Source: an uncultured Lachnospiraceae bacterium (lineage in GTDB: Bacteria > Bacillota > Clostridia > Lachnospirales > Lachnospiraceae). Taken from it: DNA of 36,694 nt. Made by a program: the position numbers and the translations under genes. This document shows, piece by piece, positions 25,958 through 35,480 of this stretch (position 1 is its first letter; each line of letters starts with the position of its first letter). The notes below the pieces were generated by a model, which made no database searches, was not told the origin of the DNA, and saw only the letters and a list, made by a program, of their open reading frames with translations. The stretch lies in assembly GCA_947177165.1 (NCBI GenBank), contig CAMWTP010000053.1:1-36694 (forward strand). Direction: 5' to 3'.

Positions 25958-27547
25958 CTACAAATTTGTAGAAGCTATATCCGCATCTTTTTTTATCAGA
26001 CGACAATATGTGTACTCATTTTTGACTGTCATCGTGGCTCCTGAAATGTTTACTGCCACACCCTGATACATCGTGCCCCGTACATTAATATAAGATAGTC
26101 TTTCATTCTTCAAAACCTTATCCAGTTTTTCGATTTCCTTTAATTCTTCCTGTATTTTGGCTTGCGACTCTGCCAGCGTGACCTGTAACATTCTGGCATT
26201 TTTAATCTGGTCAGGCGTCAGCTTTACCCCCATCTTTAATTTTCTGCTTGTATCTTCCAAAACCTTTTTCATCTGGGGTATCGTCTTTGATTTCTCTCCA
26301 ACACTCTTTTGCAGCTCTGCAAGCCGCTTTTTTAATTTTTGGTCCGTTCCGACTTCTATAATGGTCGCTGCCCCCATCGCAGACCCTACATTTCTGGCAT
26401 TGACTGTGCCTTTTGCAACGATCCTGCCGCCTGTGATCAGTCCCTTTCCGACATCAGCATTGACACTTGTCCCCGCAGATACCCTGGCGTTGATAATCTG
26501 CTCTGCCTCCACAAAGCCGTCCGCCTCCACCTCGGCTGCCGAGATAAACTTGGCAATAATATTGCCGCCTGCCTTTAGTCTGCCCTTATTCTGCCCGTGC
26601 ATACCCCTTGCGATGATAATATTGCCGCCTGCCTCTATAACCGCGCCCTCGACAACACCTGTCACAAAAACGCTCCCATCCGTCCTGATGCTGAAATTCT
26701 CACAGACATTTCCCTTGACCTCCACATTGCCGTGGTACTCAATATTTCCTGTGGAAGTACCCACATTCTCCACACTGTACACGCTGGCAACAAACACCGT
26801 ACCGTCCACCAGTGACGCATGCCCGTCTACCTTGCTGAGCAGTTTTAGTCCGTCTTCCGACACTTCCATGTTCCTGCCGTGGGAAAAAACGACTCTCTTT
26901 ACCTCCCTTGCCGGCGTAACCGCTCCGTAGACGTCAAATCCATCCTCGCCTTTTTCCTCCGGAATAATCTCCGCAAGAACCTGCCCTTCCGTGCACTGAT
27001 GCAGCTTGTTCAGTTTAAAAAAATCAACAGTTCCATCTTCCTTTAACTCCGGGCGCGCATTATTGTTGGTGTCAAAATGATAGACGAGCGAGGCATCACG
27101 CCCCGGTGTGGGCAGCTGTCCCCTCGCAATGACAATGTCCGTACAATACGGCCGCTCCTCAAGCGCTATCAAGATCGCATCCTCATCAATTCCGGCTCTC
27201 ACCTTCATCTGTTCCAGCAAATCCATAATATGCGCTCTGCTTGTCAACAGTCCTCCCGCACTTGGCGGATACATGCGCATAACCACCGACATTTTGTCGT
27301 ACATCACCTGAATATCACATTTCTCGTCCACAGGCGGTATCTTCATCGGAGCTAAAAAAAGGACAACCTCCTCTTCGCCCATAGAAGACAGGGCTGAGTT
27401 GATTGCCTTGACATCGTAGGGTACGCCTATATTGTTGAGATACTCTTTCAATTCCGCAACACGTATCCTCTCTCCCTCCCCGACCGGGGGAGACAACAAC
27501 AAGCTTACCCCTTTTTCATCCGTTTGTATCTGAAAATATCCATTCAT
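25958..27547 (-). CDS. FapA family protein (DUF342), polymer-forming beta-helix type
   Basis: 529 residues. The N-terminal domain ends in PTPGRDASLVYHF, followed by a right-handed beta-helix of repeated short Gly/Val segments (VEVKGNVCENFSIRTDGSVF, IEAGGNIIIARGM, LKAGGNIIAKFIS) and a C-terminal coiled coil of about 90 residues. DUF342 proteins occur in flagellar and chemotaxis clusters of Firmicutes and spirochaetes, and in Vibrio FapA affects polar localisation; a precise biochemical role is not known. I chose the ATG at 27547 with GGAGG 10 bases upstream. It follows sigD by 34 bases. Confidence 0.85.
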   Translation of the reverse strand: MNGYFQIQTDEKGVSLLLSPPVGEGERIRVAELKEYLNNIGVPYDVKAINSALSSMGEEEVVLFLAPMKIPPVDEKCDIQVMYDKMSVVMRMYPPSAGGLLTSRAHIMDLLEQMKVRAGIDEDAILIALEERPYCTDIVIARGQLPTPGRDASLVYHFDTNNNARPELKEDGTVDFFKLNKLHQCTEGQVLAEIIPEEKGEDGFDVYGAVTPAREVKRVVFSHGRNMEVSEDGLKLLSKVDGHASLVDGTVFVASVYSVENVGTSTGNIEYHGNVEVKGNVCENFSIRTDGSVFVTGVVEGAVIEAGGNIIIARGMHGQNKGRLKAGGNIIAKFISAAEVEADGFVEAEQIINARVSAGTSVNADVGKGLITGGRIVAKGTVNARNVGSAMGAATIIEVGTDQKLKKRLAELQKSVGEKSKTIPQMKKVLEDTSRKLKMGVKLTPDQIKNARMLQVTLAESQAKIQEELKEIEKLDKVLKNERLSYINVRGTMYQGVAVNISGATMTVKNEYTYCRLIKKDADIASTNL

Positions 27548-27581
27548 ATAAGTCGTGCCTCCATGCAAATCGATACAATTG

Positions 27582-28343
27582 TCAATCCAATATTCCGATA
27601 TAATTTCCCATCTTTGTTTTCATTTTCTGCAATGCCTTGGTATGCAGCTGCGATATTCTTGACTCCGACACCTCAAGCACACGGCTGATTTCCTTCAACG
27701 TAAGCTCCTCGTAATAATACAGCAGAATCACCTTTTTCTCTTTGTCTGTCAGCAGCTCCAGTGACTCCTCGAGCATTTTCTTGAGCTCGCTTTTCTCAAC
27801 CACACTCTCAGGTGTCTCAAATCCCGAACTGATGCTCTTCTCCGACGAAATGTCGTTTCCCTGTTCCACATACTCATTCAGCGAAATAATATTGTCCGCT
27901 TTAACCTGATTCTGCCAGTCCAGAAACTCGTCTTCACTGATTCCCATATACGCCGCAAGTTCCGCATCCGTAGCCGGTCTTCCATTGCGCTGTTCCAGCT
28001 CCTTCATCGCCGTGTCAATCTGCTTCTGCCGCTGCCTGATCGTGCGCGGTATCCAGTCCATCTTCCGAATCTGGTCAAGAATAGCTCCGCGAATACGCAG
28101 GCTGGCATAAGTCTCGAATTTCACCTCTTTGTTCGTATCAAACTTATCGATGGCATCAATGAGTCCAAACACCCCATAACTTACCAAATCCTCATATTCT
28201 ACGTTATAGCCGAGGTACATACTAAGCCGCCCTGCCACCACCTTCACAAGCGGAGCATATTCCAGTATAAGCTTCTCCCGCAGATCTGGAGTTTTCAGTC
28301 TGGCATAGTCCTCCCAAAGCCTTTTGCGTGCTGCATCGTTCAT
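27582..28343 (-). CDS. sigD: RNA polymerase sigma factor for flagellar genes (FliA/WhiG family)
   Basis: 253 residues, normal for SigD/FliA. Region 2 is visible in VEYEDLVSYGVFGLIDAIDK and in the following GAILDQIRKMDWIPR. Region 3 follows, and region 4 is LTLKEISRVLEVSESRISQL, a helix-turn-helix that reads the -35 box. The N-terminus has LWEDYARLKTPDLREKLI. It directs RNA polymerase to late flagellar and chemotaxis promoters. GGGGG lies 6 bases before the ATG. It is embedded in the fla/che operon as in B. subtilis; the anti-sigma factor FlgM is not in the window. Confidence 0.93.
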   Translation of the reverse strand: MNDAARKRLWEDYARLKTPDLREKLILEYAPLVKVVAGRLSMYLGYNVEYEDLVSYGVFGLIDAIDKFDTNKEVKFETYASLRIRGAILDQIRKMDWIPRTIRQRQKQIDTAMKELEQRNGRPATDAELAAYMGISEDEFLDWQNQVKADNIISLNEYVEQGNDISSEKSISSGFETPESVVEKSELKKMLEESLELLTDKEKKVILLYYYEELTLKEISRVLEVSESRISQLHTKALQKMKTKMGNYIGILD

Positions 28344-28355
28344 TCCAATCCCCCG

Positions 28356-28796
28356 TTATGCTTCATTATCCTCGTAACCTTCCATTGCTGCAGTGGTATC
28401 CTCAGCGGCATAGTCATGGAGTTCCTCGTCAGAATACCCATCCGCGAAATGATCGGAATCGTATTCCCCATTCTCTGACATAAAACCGTCTGCATCCATA
28501 CCCTCCATATCCTTCTGCTCATCATTCGCAAAAGCGACAACACTTCCGGTAAGATCTCCGTTCTGCTTTGCCTTCTGAACCATCATCTCAAGATCGCCTG
28601 TCGGTATAATGCGGGGCCTGATCGATGCGTAGAGATATCTTGCCACATCTCCAATGATATAAAATACCACCAGCACGATCAACAACCCCCACAACATTGT
28701 CGTCAAGTCAAATCCCCTCACATACATTATTATAGACGCTATCGCACCTGCCAGAAGCATGAAAAAAGGTGTGATAAGACCTGTCTTATTTCCCAT
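28356..28796 (-). CDS. Small membrane protein of the che cluster, function unknown
   Basis: 146 residues with two membrane segments (FFMLLAGAIASIIMYV and MLWGLLIVLVVFYIIGDVA), a short basic segment and an acidic tail of about 60 residues (repeated Asp/Glu/Tyr, net strongly negative). It lies between cheD and sigD with gaps of 31 and 12 bases. I recognise similar two-helix proteins at this place in Clostridia but no function. The N-terminus being short, both ends are probably cytoplasmic. Confidence 0.75.
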   Translation of the reverse strand: MGNKTGLITPFFMLLAGAIASIIMYVRGFDLTTMLWGLLIVLVVFYIIGDVARYLYASIRPRIIPTGDLEMMVQKAKQNGDLTGSVVAFANDEQKDMEGMDADGFMSENGEYDSDHFADGYSDEELHDYAAEDTTAAMEGYEDNEA

Positions 28797-28827
28797 TTTA
28801 TTATCCCCTTATTTTAACTTAAAATAA

Positions 28828-29313
28828 TCATATCTTCTTTTCAGGTTTTCCTGCAGAACGGATAATCAAATCGCCCGTCTCAGGATAAAATACGATGGTT
28901 CGGCCATAATTAAGCCCGGTATCCTGAGCCTTTAACGGGATACCAAGCTCCCTCAGTTTTTTCTTGCTGGCCTCCACATTCCGTTCCCCGACACGCACCA
29001 TGTCCGATTTGTTCTGAAATGCAAACATCTGCGCTCCGCCTGCTATTTTTGCCTCTAATCTAGCCTTCCTGCCACCCATTGCCAGTATCTTTTTCACAAG
29101 ATCATCAATCCCTGTATCCGCAAACTTTGCCCTGTTTGAATTATTTTCTATTTGTCTGCTGTCCGGCAGCATGGCGTGTGCCAGTCCCCCAACTTTGGCA
29201 ACCGGATCCCTGATACATATCCCCACACAAGAACCAAGTCCCAACGTCGTGATACCGTCAGGGCTCTTGCACACATTTAAGTCTGCCATTCCTACTTTAA
29301 CTATATTCGCCAT
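28828..29313 (-). CDS. cheD: Chemoreceptor glutamine deamidase CheD
   Basis: 161 residues. The catalytic Cys lies in TTLGLGSCVGICIRDP and the His in GGLAHAMLPDS, the two strongest family motifs, and a Thr is close before the Cys as expected for the Cys-His-Thr triad. CheD deamidates receptor glutamines and, by binding CheC, switches between receptors and CheC during adaptation. It directly follows cheC, a coupling seen in B. subtilis and Thermotoga. Confidence 0.95.
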   Translation of the reverse strand: MANIVKVGMADLNVCKSPDGITTLGLGSCVGICIRDPVAKVGGLAHAMLPDSRQIENNSNRAKFADTGIDDLVKKILAMGGRKARLEAKIAGGAQMFAFQNKSDMVRVGERNVEASKKKLRELGIPLKAQDTGLNYGRTIVFYPETGDLIIRSAGKPEKKI

Positions 29314-29364
29314 CGCTCACTATGCCCCTTCTCTATTTAGTGCTGCTAATTTATGAATGAATAG

Positions 29365-29985
29365 TTATATTGACAGCCCAAGTCCGGCCAGCATCTTCGA
29401 GTAGGACTCGAGATCCGGCATCAGAATGAAATAACCATTCAGATCCACATCATCCGTAAACACGGTCTGAATCAGCAGGATCTGATCCCCTATGATTCCA
29501 AATTCTATCGCTGGTACACTTAGTATCGCATTGAGCATATCAATATTTAAGTCCGGAACTGACGGAATCATCTTGAGACCTGTCATCTGAGCCAATGAAT
29601 TGAGATAAGCACCTGTGATAATATTGCCAATCTCCTTCATCGCCGATATCTCGATCTCCGTGAATCCGCCTTCCGCCGGTGGCATTCCCATGAGCTTTGA
29701 TACGAGCGATTTCGCGGCATTCTTCTCAAGTATAAACATAATACTGCCTGTGATATCTCCCTCAACAGCCAGATAGATGCCTGCAACAAGCTGCTCTTCT
29801 CCGCCCATAACCACGCCAACATCCTTGAAATCCAGAAGTCTGACCTGTGGAACCTTCATATCCACCTTGGTCTGGAGCATCTGGGCAAGCGCCGTTGTCG
29901 CGTTGCCCGCCCCGATGTTTCCCAGCTCCTTTAATACATCATAATATTCTGTCGTAACTCTCTCGAAACTCATATTTTCTGCCAT
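29365..29985 (-). CDS. cheC: CheY-P phosphatase CheC
   Basis: 206 residues. Two copies of the phosphatase signature are visible: LKELGNIGAGNATTALAQML in the N-terminal half and MKEIGNIITGAYLNSLAQM in the second, each with the expected Glu and Asn, so both active centres look intact. CheC removes phosphate from CheY-P and partners with CheD. It lies between cheW and cheD in one operon. Confidence 0.94.
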   Translation of the reverse strand: MAENMSFERVTTEYYDVLKELGNIGAGNATTALAQMLQTKVDMKVPQVRLLDFKDVGVVMGGEEQLVAGIYLAVEGDITGSIMFILEKNAAKSLVSKLMGMPPAEGGFTEIEISAMKEIGNIITGAYLNSLAQMTGLKMIPSVPDLNIDMLNAILSVPAIEFGIIGDQILLIQTVFTDDVDLNGYFILMPDLESYSKMLAGLGLSI

Positions 29986-30039
29986 GATAAAACCTAAGCC
30001 TTTCCTAATTCAAAAGTCGCAATAAATATCCATGCACTC

Positions 30040-30537
30040 TTACACATCGACGACTTCCGCCAGTACTGATGTAATGTCCAACAGTGAAATCAATTTTCCG
30101 TCCGACTTGCCCACACCGGAAAGAAATCTTTCTTTCTCGTCCTTCTCATATCCCATTCGCTCAATGTGTTCCTCATCAAGTGTCACAACTTCCTTTACCT
30201 CGTCCACCAGCACACCGATCGACTCATGCTGTTCCAGCGTAAGGATAATAATACGTGTCTTTTTCGTAACTTCATCCTCCGGCAGCCCCATCTTTAACCT
30301 GAGACTGATTGTCGGAATGACAACTCCCCGGACATTGATCACACCCTTGATATAATTCGGTACTTTGGGTACCCTTGTTATCTTTGACATTCTGATAATA
30401 TTGGATATATACTTAATATCTATACCATACTGCTCCCCGCCAAGCTGCGTCACAATAAACTGCGTTGTATCATGTTTTACCGGACGGTTCAGACTGATAT
30501 CCCGCTTTTGATCATCCATTACTTTTACTTCGTCCAT
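30040..30537 (-). CDS. cheW: Chemotaxis coupling protein CheW
   Basis: 165 residues with the CheW fold: TQFIVTQLGGEQYGIDIKYI, ITRVPKVPNYIKGVINVRG and the end region DGKLISLLDI. CheW links receptors to CheA in membrane-associated arrays. It follows cheA by 32 bases. The first ~15 residues (MDEVKVMDDQKRDIS) are an extra charged lead before the domain. Confidence 0.95.
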   Translation of the reverse strand: MDEVKVMDDQKRDISLNRPVKHDTTQFIVTQLGGEQYGIDIKYISNIIRMSKITRVPKVPNYIKGVINVRGVVIPTISLRLKMGLPEDEVTKKTRIIILTLEQHESIGVLVDEVKEVVTLDEEHIERMGYEKDEKERFLSGVGKSDGKLISLLDITSVLAEVVDV

Positions 30538-30569
30538 ATTCTATGCCCTACCTTTCCTTATCAATAGGA

Positions 30570-32717
30570 TTAAATCAATGCATTGGTATCGAGAATCAAT
30601 GCCACTTCACCATTACCTAAGATTGTAGCGCCGCTGATCATCTTCGGTACTTTGATGTACTTGCCCATGGACTTGATAACCACTTCCTGCTGCCCGATAA
30701 GCTCGTCTACTACCAAGCCTGCCTGCTTGTCGCCCTTCTTTACAATAATGACCGTGAGATTCTTATTCTTATTGTCCTCATCCCCTCTTGAAGGAATCTC
30801 AAGAACCTTATCCATCCTGATAATAGGAATGACTGTTCCACGAATATGGATTACTTCTTTTGCCTGTACAAGCTTGATGTCCTCCGGCAAAACATCCTCG
30901 ATTGTCTGAATCGACCCCAGCGCAATCGCATACTTTTCATCACCGATAACCACCATGAGCGCCTGAATAATGGCAAGTGTCAGAGGCAGCCTGATAATCC
31001 ATGAAGAACCTTCTCCAAAACGATTCTTTACCTCAACCTCACCGCTCAGCGACTCGATTTTTGATTTCACAACATCAAGTCCGACGCCACGTCCTGATAC
31101 ATCTGATACCTTCTTCGCTGTAGAGAAGCTCGGCAGGAACAGAAGATCGATAATCTCTTTCTCTGTCATCGTCTCAGCCTGCTCCGGTGTCACTGTCCCC
31201 CGCTCGATTGCTTTATTTCTGACTGCATCTACATTGATTCCGCCGCCGTCGTCACGCACCTCGATCACGACGTTATTTCCATCCTGATAAGCATCCAGGA
31301 AAATCGAACCGACTTCCGGCTTCCCGTTTGCAACACGCACATCATTTGGTTCCAGGCCATGGTCCGCAGAGTTTCTGAGCATATGCATCAGAGGATCGCC
31401 GATCTCATCGACAACAGTTCGATCCAGCTCTGTATCCTCACCTGTCATGTACAGTTCCATTTTCTTGTCAAGCTTCTTGGACAAGTCTCTGATCATGCGC
31501 GGAAATTTCGCCACAACACTCTCGATTGGCACCATTCGGACTTTCATGACAGACTCATGAAGGTTTGTGGTTACACTCTCGAGATACTCGATCTGCTCAT
31601 TGACAGAACCATTGTCCCCTTTATTTTCCTCCGCTGCAGTCGCTGAAATCAAAGAATTTTTCGCGATGATCAGCTCACTGACCAAGTTCATCAGATTATC
31701 AAGTTTCTCGATATCAACCCTGACAGTCCTGTTTACGACTGGCTTCGCTGCCGGTTTCGCCGACGATGCAGCGGTTTTTGCAGCCGGCGCAGGCGCTGCC
31801 GCCTTGGGTGCCGGTGCTGTCACTGCTGCAGGCTTTGCTTCCTCGGCAGGCTTCGTCTCCGCCGGTTTCTTCGCTTTCTCCGGCTCAGCGGGCTTCGCGG
31901 GAGCTGCTGCTGAATACTCTGTACAAAATGCCTCCTCAATCTCAGACACGCTCTTGACAGCCGCCTTGATTTCATCGGCTGTGTTACCTGATATAAAAAT
32001 CAGGCTGAATGTAAGATCAAACTTCTCATCCTCAATATCCTGCGCTGTTGGCAATGACACAATAATCTCGCCCAGTTTCTCCAGTGCCTTAAATACCAAA
32101 AATGCCCTTGCAGCCTTTAATACACATGCCTCCTCGACATAGACCGTCACGCCGTAAACTTTCATTCCCTCACCGCGTGCCTTGTCGACGAGCATCTTCT
32201 CTGTATCATTGATCTTGATCTCCTGCCATCTCTCACCCTTGCCATTTCCATCTTTGGCCGCCGATGCCTCTGCCGGTGCAGCTGATGCCGCCGCTCCCGC
32301 ATCAGGTGCACTGCCGCCTGCCACAACCTCGCCGTTATTTTTCAGAATACTGTTCAATGCGTCGATCAAATCCTGATTGTCGTTTGTCCCTTCCTCCGTT
32401 GTCTGCTGGATGTTGTTGACATACTCCTCCAACGCGTCCAGACTCTTGAACAGAATATCAATCATTCCGGGCTGCACCTTAAACGTACCATTTCGAACCT
32501 CTGAAAATACATTCTCCATATCATGAGTAAGCGTCTGCATGCGCTTGTATCCCATCGTACCCGCCATACCCTTTAAGGAATGAGCAGCTCTGAAAATCTC
32601 ATTGATCGTGTCCATATTTTCAGGATTCTGCTCCAGCTCCATAATCTGATCGCTCAGATTTTGCAAATGCTCTTTTGACTCATCAAGGAAAATATCAAGA
32701 TATTGACTTGTATCCAT
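30570..32717 (-). CDS. cheA: Chemotaxis histidine kinase CheA
   Basis: 715 residues from the ATG at 32717. Domains: HPt with phosphorylated H46 in IFRAAHSLKGMAGTMGY; CheY-binding P2 (about 180-265); a long Ala/Pro/Lys linker; dimerisation domain VRVDIEKLDNLMNLVSELI; ATPase domain with HMLRNSADHGLE (N box), DDGGGI (G1) and GRGVGLDVV (G2); and a C-terminal CheW-like domain ending GEVALILDTNALI. Autophosphorylates on signals from receptors and passes phosphate to CheY and CheB. The ATG follows the cheB stop codon by one base, so its ribosome binding site lies in the end of cheB (AGGT), and translation is coupled. A codon extension to 32735 lies in cheB. Confidence 0.97.
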   Translation of the reverse strand: MDTSQYLDIFLDESKEHLQNLSDQIMELEQNPENMDTINEIFRAAHSLKGMAGTMGYKRMQTLTHDMENVFSEVRNGTFKVQPGMIDILFKSLDALEEYVNNIQQTTEEGTNDNQDLIDALNSILKNNGEVVAGGSAPDAGAAASAAPAEASAAKDGNGKGERWQEIKINDTEKMLVDKARGEGMKVYGVTVYVEEACVLKAARAFLVFKALEKLGEIIVSLPTAQDIEDEKFDLTFSLIFISGNTADEIKAAVKSVSEIEEAFCTEYSAAAPAKPAEPEKAKKPAETKPAEEAKPAAVTAPAPKAAAPAPAAKTAASSAKPAAKPVVNRTVRVDIEKLDNLMNLVSELIIAKNSLISATAAEENKGDNGSVNEQIEYLESVTTNLHESVMKVRMVPIESVVAKFPRMIRDLSKKLDKKMELYMTGEDTELDRTVVDEIGDPLMHMLRNSADHGLEPNDVRVANGKPEVGSIFLDAYQDGNNVVIEVRDDGGGINVDAVRNKAIERGTVTPEQAETMTEKEIIDLLFLPSFSTAKKVSDVSGRGVGLDVVKSKIESLSGEVEVKNRFGEGSSWIIRLPLTLAIIQALMVVIGDEKYAIALGSIQTIEDVLPEDIKLVQAKEVIHIRGTVIPIIRMDKVLEIPSRGDEDNKNKNLTVIIVKKGDKQAGLVVDELIGQQEVVIKSMGKYIKVPKMISGATILGNGEVALILDTNALI

Positions 32718-32718
32718 T

Positions 32719-33828
32719 CTACCTGACCCCCACATTCATTATAATTTCCTGGGCCACGTTATCAAGTGAGACCACTTGGTTTACCAGTCCTGTAGCAGCG
32801 ATTGCCTTGGGCATTCCATACACCGTTGATGATGCCTCATCCTGTGCGATAACGTGTATTTTTTTCGAAGTTTCCAAATTCACGATTCCCTTGGTGCCAT
32901 CCGCTCCCATACCAGTCAGTACGACACAGACAATCTGCGCATAATTGCTTGTTTTCAAGGACTCATACATATAATTTGCACACGGCTTTACCCCCTCCCT
33001 TGGAGGTTCGTCCGTATATGTAATCGTCGCCCGTCCGCCCCTGGTCGCCACATTCATATGCTTGCCGCCCATGGAAATATATACCACACCGTTCTCAAGC
33101 ACATCTCCTTCCGCGGCTTCCTTGACCTTAATCTTGCTCAGCGAGTCAAGTCTTTCCGCGAGGGACTGGGTAAATCCCTGCGGCATATGCTGGACAATCA
33201 GGACTGGCGCTGCAAGCTCCGCCGGAAGCCTTGGCACAACACTCTGAAGCGCCTTGGGCCCTCCTGTCGAGCAGGCAAGCGCAACAATCTTCTGCCCGCC
33301 CACCACTGGCTTACTTTTCCTCACAATGTTTACAAGCTTTTGTGTATTCTCCTCCTGCTTCTCTCTCGTCAGCACAGGGGAAACCGAAATATTTGTCTGA
33401 CGACTTGACACCACTGCCTGGAGCGTGTCTAAGAATTTATCCTTGAATCCGCTGCTTTTCAGATATACAATGTTTACCGGCTTCTCAATAAAATCAATTG
33501 CACCAAGATCCAGTGCTTCCATTGTGACTGCCGCACCGTCTCTGGTATCTGTACTTGCCATCATAATACGAGCCCGGATCTTATCCTTCTGCAGGGCACG
33601 CAGGAACTGGATCCCGTTCATCTTAGGCATATTGACATCAAGAACAACACCGTCATACTGATTTTTTTTGAGAAGTTCATATGCCTCCAGACCATCAAAA
33701 GCCTGTTCCACTACCTGGAACCGTTCATCTGAATTGATTATATCACACATAACTCTTCTCATAAGTGCAGAATCATCAACTACAAGAATTTTTTTCTTAT
33801 TTTTTGGAGCATTTGTGTTAATTAACAT
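32719..33828 (-). CDS. cheB: Chemotaxis methylesterase / glutamine deamidase CheB
   Basis: 369 residues. The receiver domain has the phospho-acceptor D64 in GVVLDVNMPKMNG, the acidic pair in ILVVDDSALMRR, and the lysine motif FIEKP. The linker leads to the esterase domain with the catalytic Ser in ALACSTGGPKAL, His in VQHMPQGFT and Asp in GMGADGTKG. It removes receptor methyl groups when phosphorylated by CheA. The start is either ATG 33828 or the TTG at 33837 that overlaps the upstream stop (TTGA); I chose ATG, with GGGAAGGG 12 bases before it. Confidence 0.95.
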   Translation of the reverse strand: MLINTNAPKNKKKILVVDDSALMRRVMCDIINSDERFQVVEQAFDGLEAYELLKKNQYDGVVLDVNMPKMNGIQFLRALQKDKIRARIMMASTDTRDGAAVTMEALDLGAIDFIEKPVNIVYLKSSGFKDKFLDTLQAVVSSRQTNISVSPVLTREKQEENTQKLVNIVRKSKPVVGGQKIVALACSTGGPKALQSVVPRLPAELAAPVLIVQHMPQGFTQSLAERLDSLSKIKVKEAAEGDVLENGVVYISMGGKHMNVATRGGRATITYTDEPPREGVKPCANYMYESLKTSNYAQIVCVVLTGMGADGTKGIVNLETSKKIHVIAQDEASSTVYGMPKAIAATGLVNQVVSLDNVAQEIIMNVGVR

Positions 33829-33833
33829 ACTAT

Positions 33834-34559
33834 TCAACGACCCTTCCCATTTTTTCTATTTTTTCTTTCCTCTTCAAAAATATACTTTATAATCTCTTCT
33901 CTCGTCGCGGTATCTATAAATTCAAACTTTACACGATTTTCATACTCATCTGCCCTGTTTTCGATCTCACTCGAATAAATTACCTTTGCAGCCAACAAAA
34001 AAGATCTCTCACACTCCATGATTGGAAGGTTAAAACGCATCAATATAATACTGTCCTCATTGAACTTCTCCCTTGACACAAAACGCGTCCCTCCGCCACT
34101 GATATCCACGATCACCCCTCGCACCATGTCTCTTTCCGATATCAGATACGTGAAGCCTTTTGCAAAGGCATCTGTCTCCTGTCTGGTCATCTCTCTTGCT
34201 CTCATCTCGACAACACAGTTAAATCTATAATATTCCCTTCGCTGGTATTTGTGAAGATTGCTGATCATCTCAACAACTAATATATAAATACCGTTTATCT
34301 TCTGCCTGTCAATAATCCTGACATCCGCGCGATACATCCCCCCATGGGAAAAAAAACACACATCATACTCCCCATCAACCGGAAGCAGTACCAGCCTTGT
34401 CTTCTCCATAGGCATCACCAGTTCAAGCCGTCCGTCATCCAGAACGTCATATACTGAAGTCTTATAAGTCTTTACTCCTTCTGTACCATCAGGAAGCACC
34501 ACGCTGACTGTCGATTTTAGCTCCAGCTTATCGCCTGGTGATATAAATTTCTCTATCAT
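33834..34559 (-). CDS. c-di-GMP-binding flagellar brake protein, PilZ domain (YcgR-like)
   Basis: 241 residues. The N-terminal YcgR domain of about 100 residues is followed by a PilZ domain with the c-di-GMP motif QRREYYRFN (RxxxR) and VDISGGGTRF (DxSxxG). AGGAGG lies 5 bases before the ATG. Proteins of this type slow or stop the flagellar motor when c-di-GMP rises; YpfA/DgrA and YcgR are studied relatives. The gene lies between flhG and cheB, so the operon ties chemotaxis and c-di-GMP. The C-terminus is very basic (EEERKNRKNGKGR). Confidence 0.9.
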   Translation of the reverse strand: MIEKFISPGDKLELKSTVSVVLPDGTEGVKTYKTSVYDVLDDGRLELVMPMEKTRLVLLPVDGEYDVCFFSHGGMYRADVRIIDRQKINGIYILVVEMISNLHKYQRREYYRFNCVVEMRAREMTRQETDAFAKGFTYLISERDMVRGVIVDISGGGTRFVSREKFNEDSIILMRFNLPIMECERSFLLAAKVIYSSEIENRADEYENRVKFEFIDTATREEIIKYIFEEERKNRKNGKGR

Positions 34560-34578
34560 AGACTCCTCCTGACTCTAT

Positions 34579-35466
34579 TTACCCCATTTTTTTATTTCCC
34601 GCCACAATATGTGAGAAAAATGCTGCCATACCGCGCTTAACCAACGACTTATCATATTCTTTGTCCATCAGAACATATGCCATGCGCTCAAACGCAATGG
34701 AAGACTTTGCGTTCGGACTCTGCATACTCACAGGAGTCTGCTGCATCACCGCATCCTCCAGGCGATAATCCTGCGGTATTGAACCAAGATACGACACCGG
34801 GAGCTTCAGGTAGCGGCTCACTACCGTCTCAAGCTTATTGTACATAATCTCACCCTCTGCGGCACCGGACACCTTGTTGGCAATGACCATTATCTTCGAG
34901 TCTTCTCTTGAAAAACGCGGATGACGATTCAATGCTTTCAGGAGCGAATAGGAATCCGTGATTGAAGTGGGCTCTGGTGTTGCCACAACCAGTATCTCAC
35001 CGCTTGCGACGAGAAAATCCAACACCGCGTCAGAAATCCCCGCACCTGTATCTATAATAATAATATCGGCAATCGCGTCAAGTTTTGCAAGATTTTGTAT
35101 GATATAATTCAGATAGTCTCTGCTTAAATTGGACAAACCTGCAATTCCGGATCCCCCTGATATAAAACCTATGTCCATAGGCCCCCATGTTATGATATCT
35201 GTGATATCTTTTCCCTGATAAATCAAATCACACAGGTTATGTTTCGGAACTGTACCAAACATAATCTCTATGTTGGCAAGTCCAAAATCTGCATCCAGTA
35301 TAATGACCCGCTTTCCCATTTTTTTGAACTGACATGCAAGATTTATGGATGTGTTGGACTTTCCTACTCCACCTTTTCCACTTGTCACCGTTATTACTCT
35401 GGAGAGTGGTCTTGGCATTGGATTCAATTTAATCACATTTCTTAATTGTTCAGCCTGATCCACCAT
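34579..35466 (-). CDS. flhG: Flagellum number regulator FlhG (MinD/ParA-type ATPase)
   Basis: 295 residues. The N-terminus DQAEQLR is the activation motif (DQAxxLR) that stimulates FlhF GTPase activity. Then comes the deviant Walker A TSGKGGVGKSNTS, switch ILDADFGLAN and Walker B IIIIDTGAGISD. The C-terminus has a basic, amphipathic last stretch (LVKRGMAAFFSHIV), a likely membrane-targeting helix. FlhG sets flagellar number and position with FlhF. AGGAGG lies 7 bases before the ATG at 35466. It follows flhF by 14 bases. Confidence 0.95.
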   Translation of the reverse strand: MVDQAEQLRNVIKLNPMPRPLSRVITVTSGKGGVGKSNTSINLACQFKKMGKRVIILDADFGLANIEIMFGTVPKHNLCDLIYQGKDITDIITWGPMDIGFISGGSGIAGLSNLSRDYLNYIIQNLAKLDAIADIIIIDTGAGISDAVLDFLVASGEILVVATPEPTSITDSYSLLKALNRHPRFSREDSKIMVIANKVSGAAEGEIMYNKLETVVSRYLKLPVSYLGSIPQDYRLEDAVMQQTPVSMQSPNAKSSIAFERMAYVLMDKEYDKSLVKRGMAAFFSHIVAGNKKMG

Positions 35467-35480
35467 ATATTACCCTCCTA

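Noticed and set aside
26157..26930. Plus-strand frame with hydrophobic, Ser/Thr/Pro-rich translation
   Set aside because: Antisense of the FapA-like beta-helix repeats, which explains the regular composition.
31567..32142. Ala/Gly-rich plus-strand frame
   Set aside because: It mirrors the Ala/Pro linker of cheA on the opposite strand.
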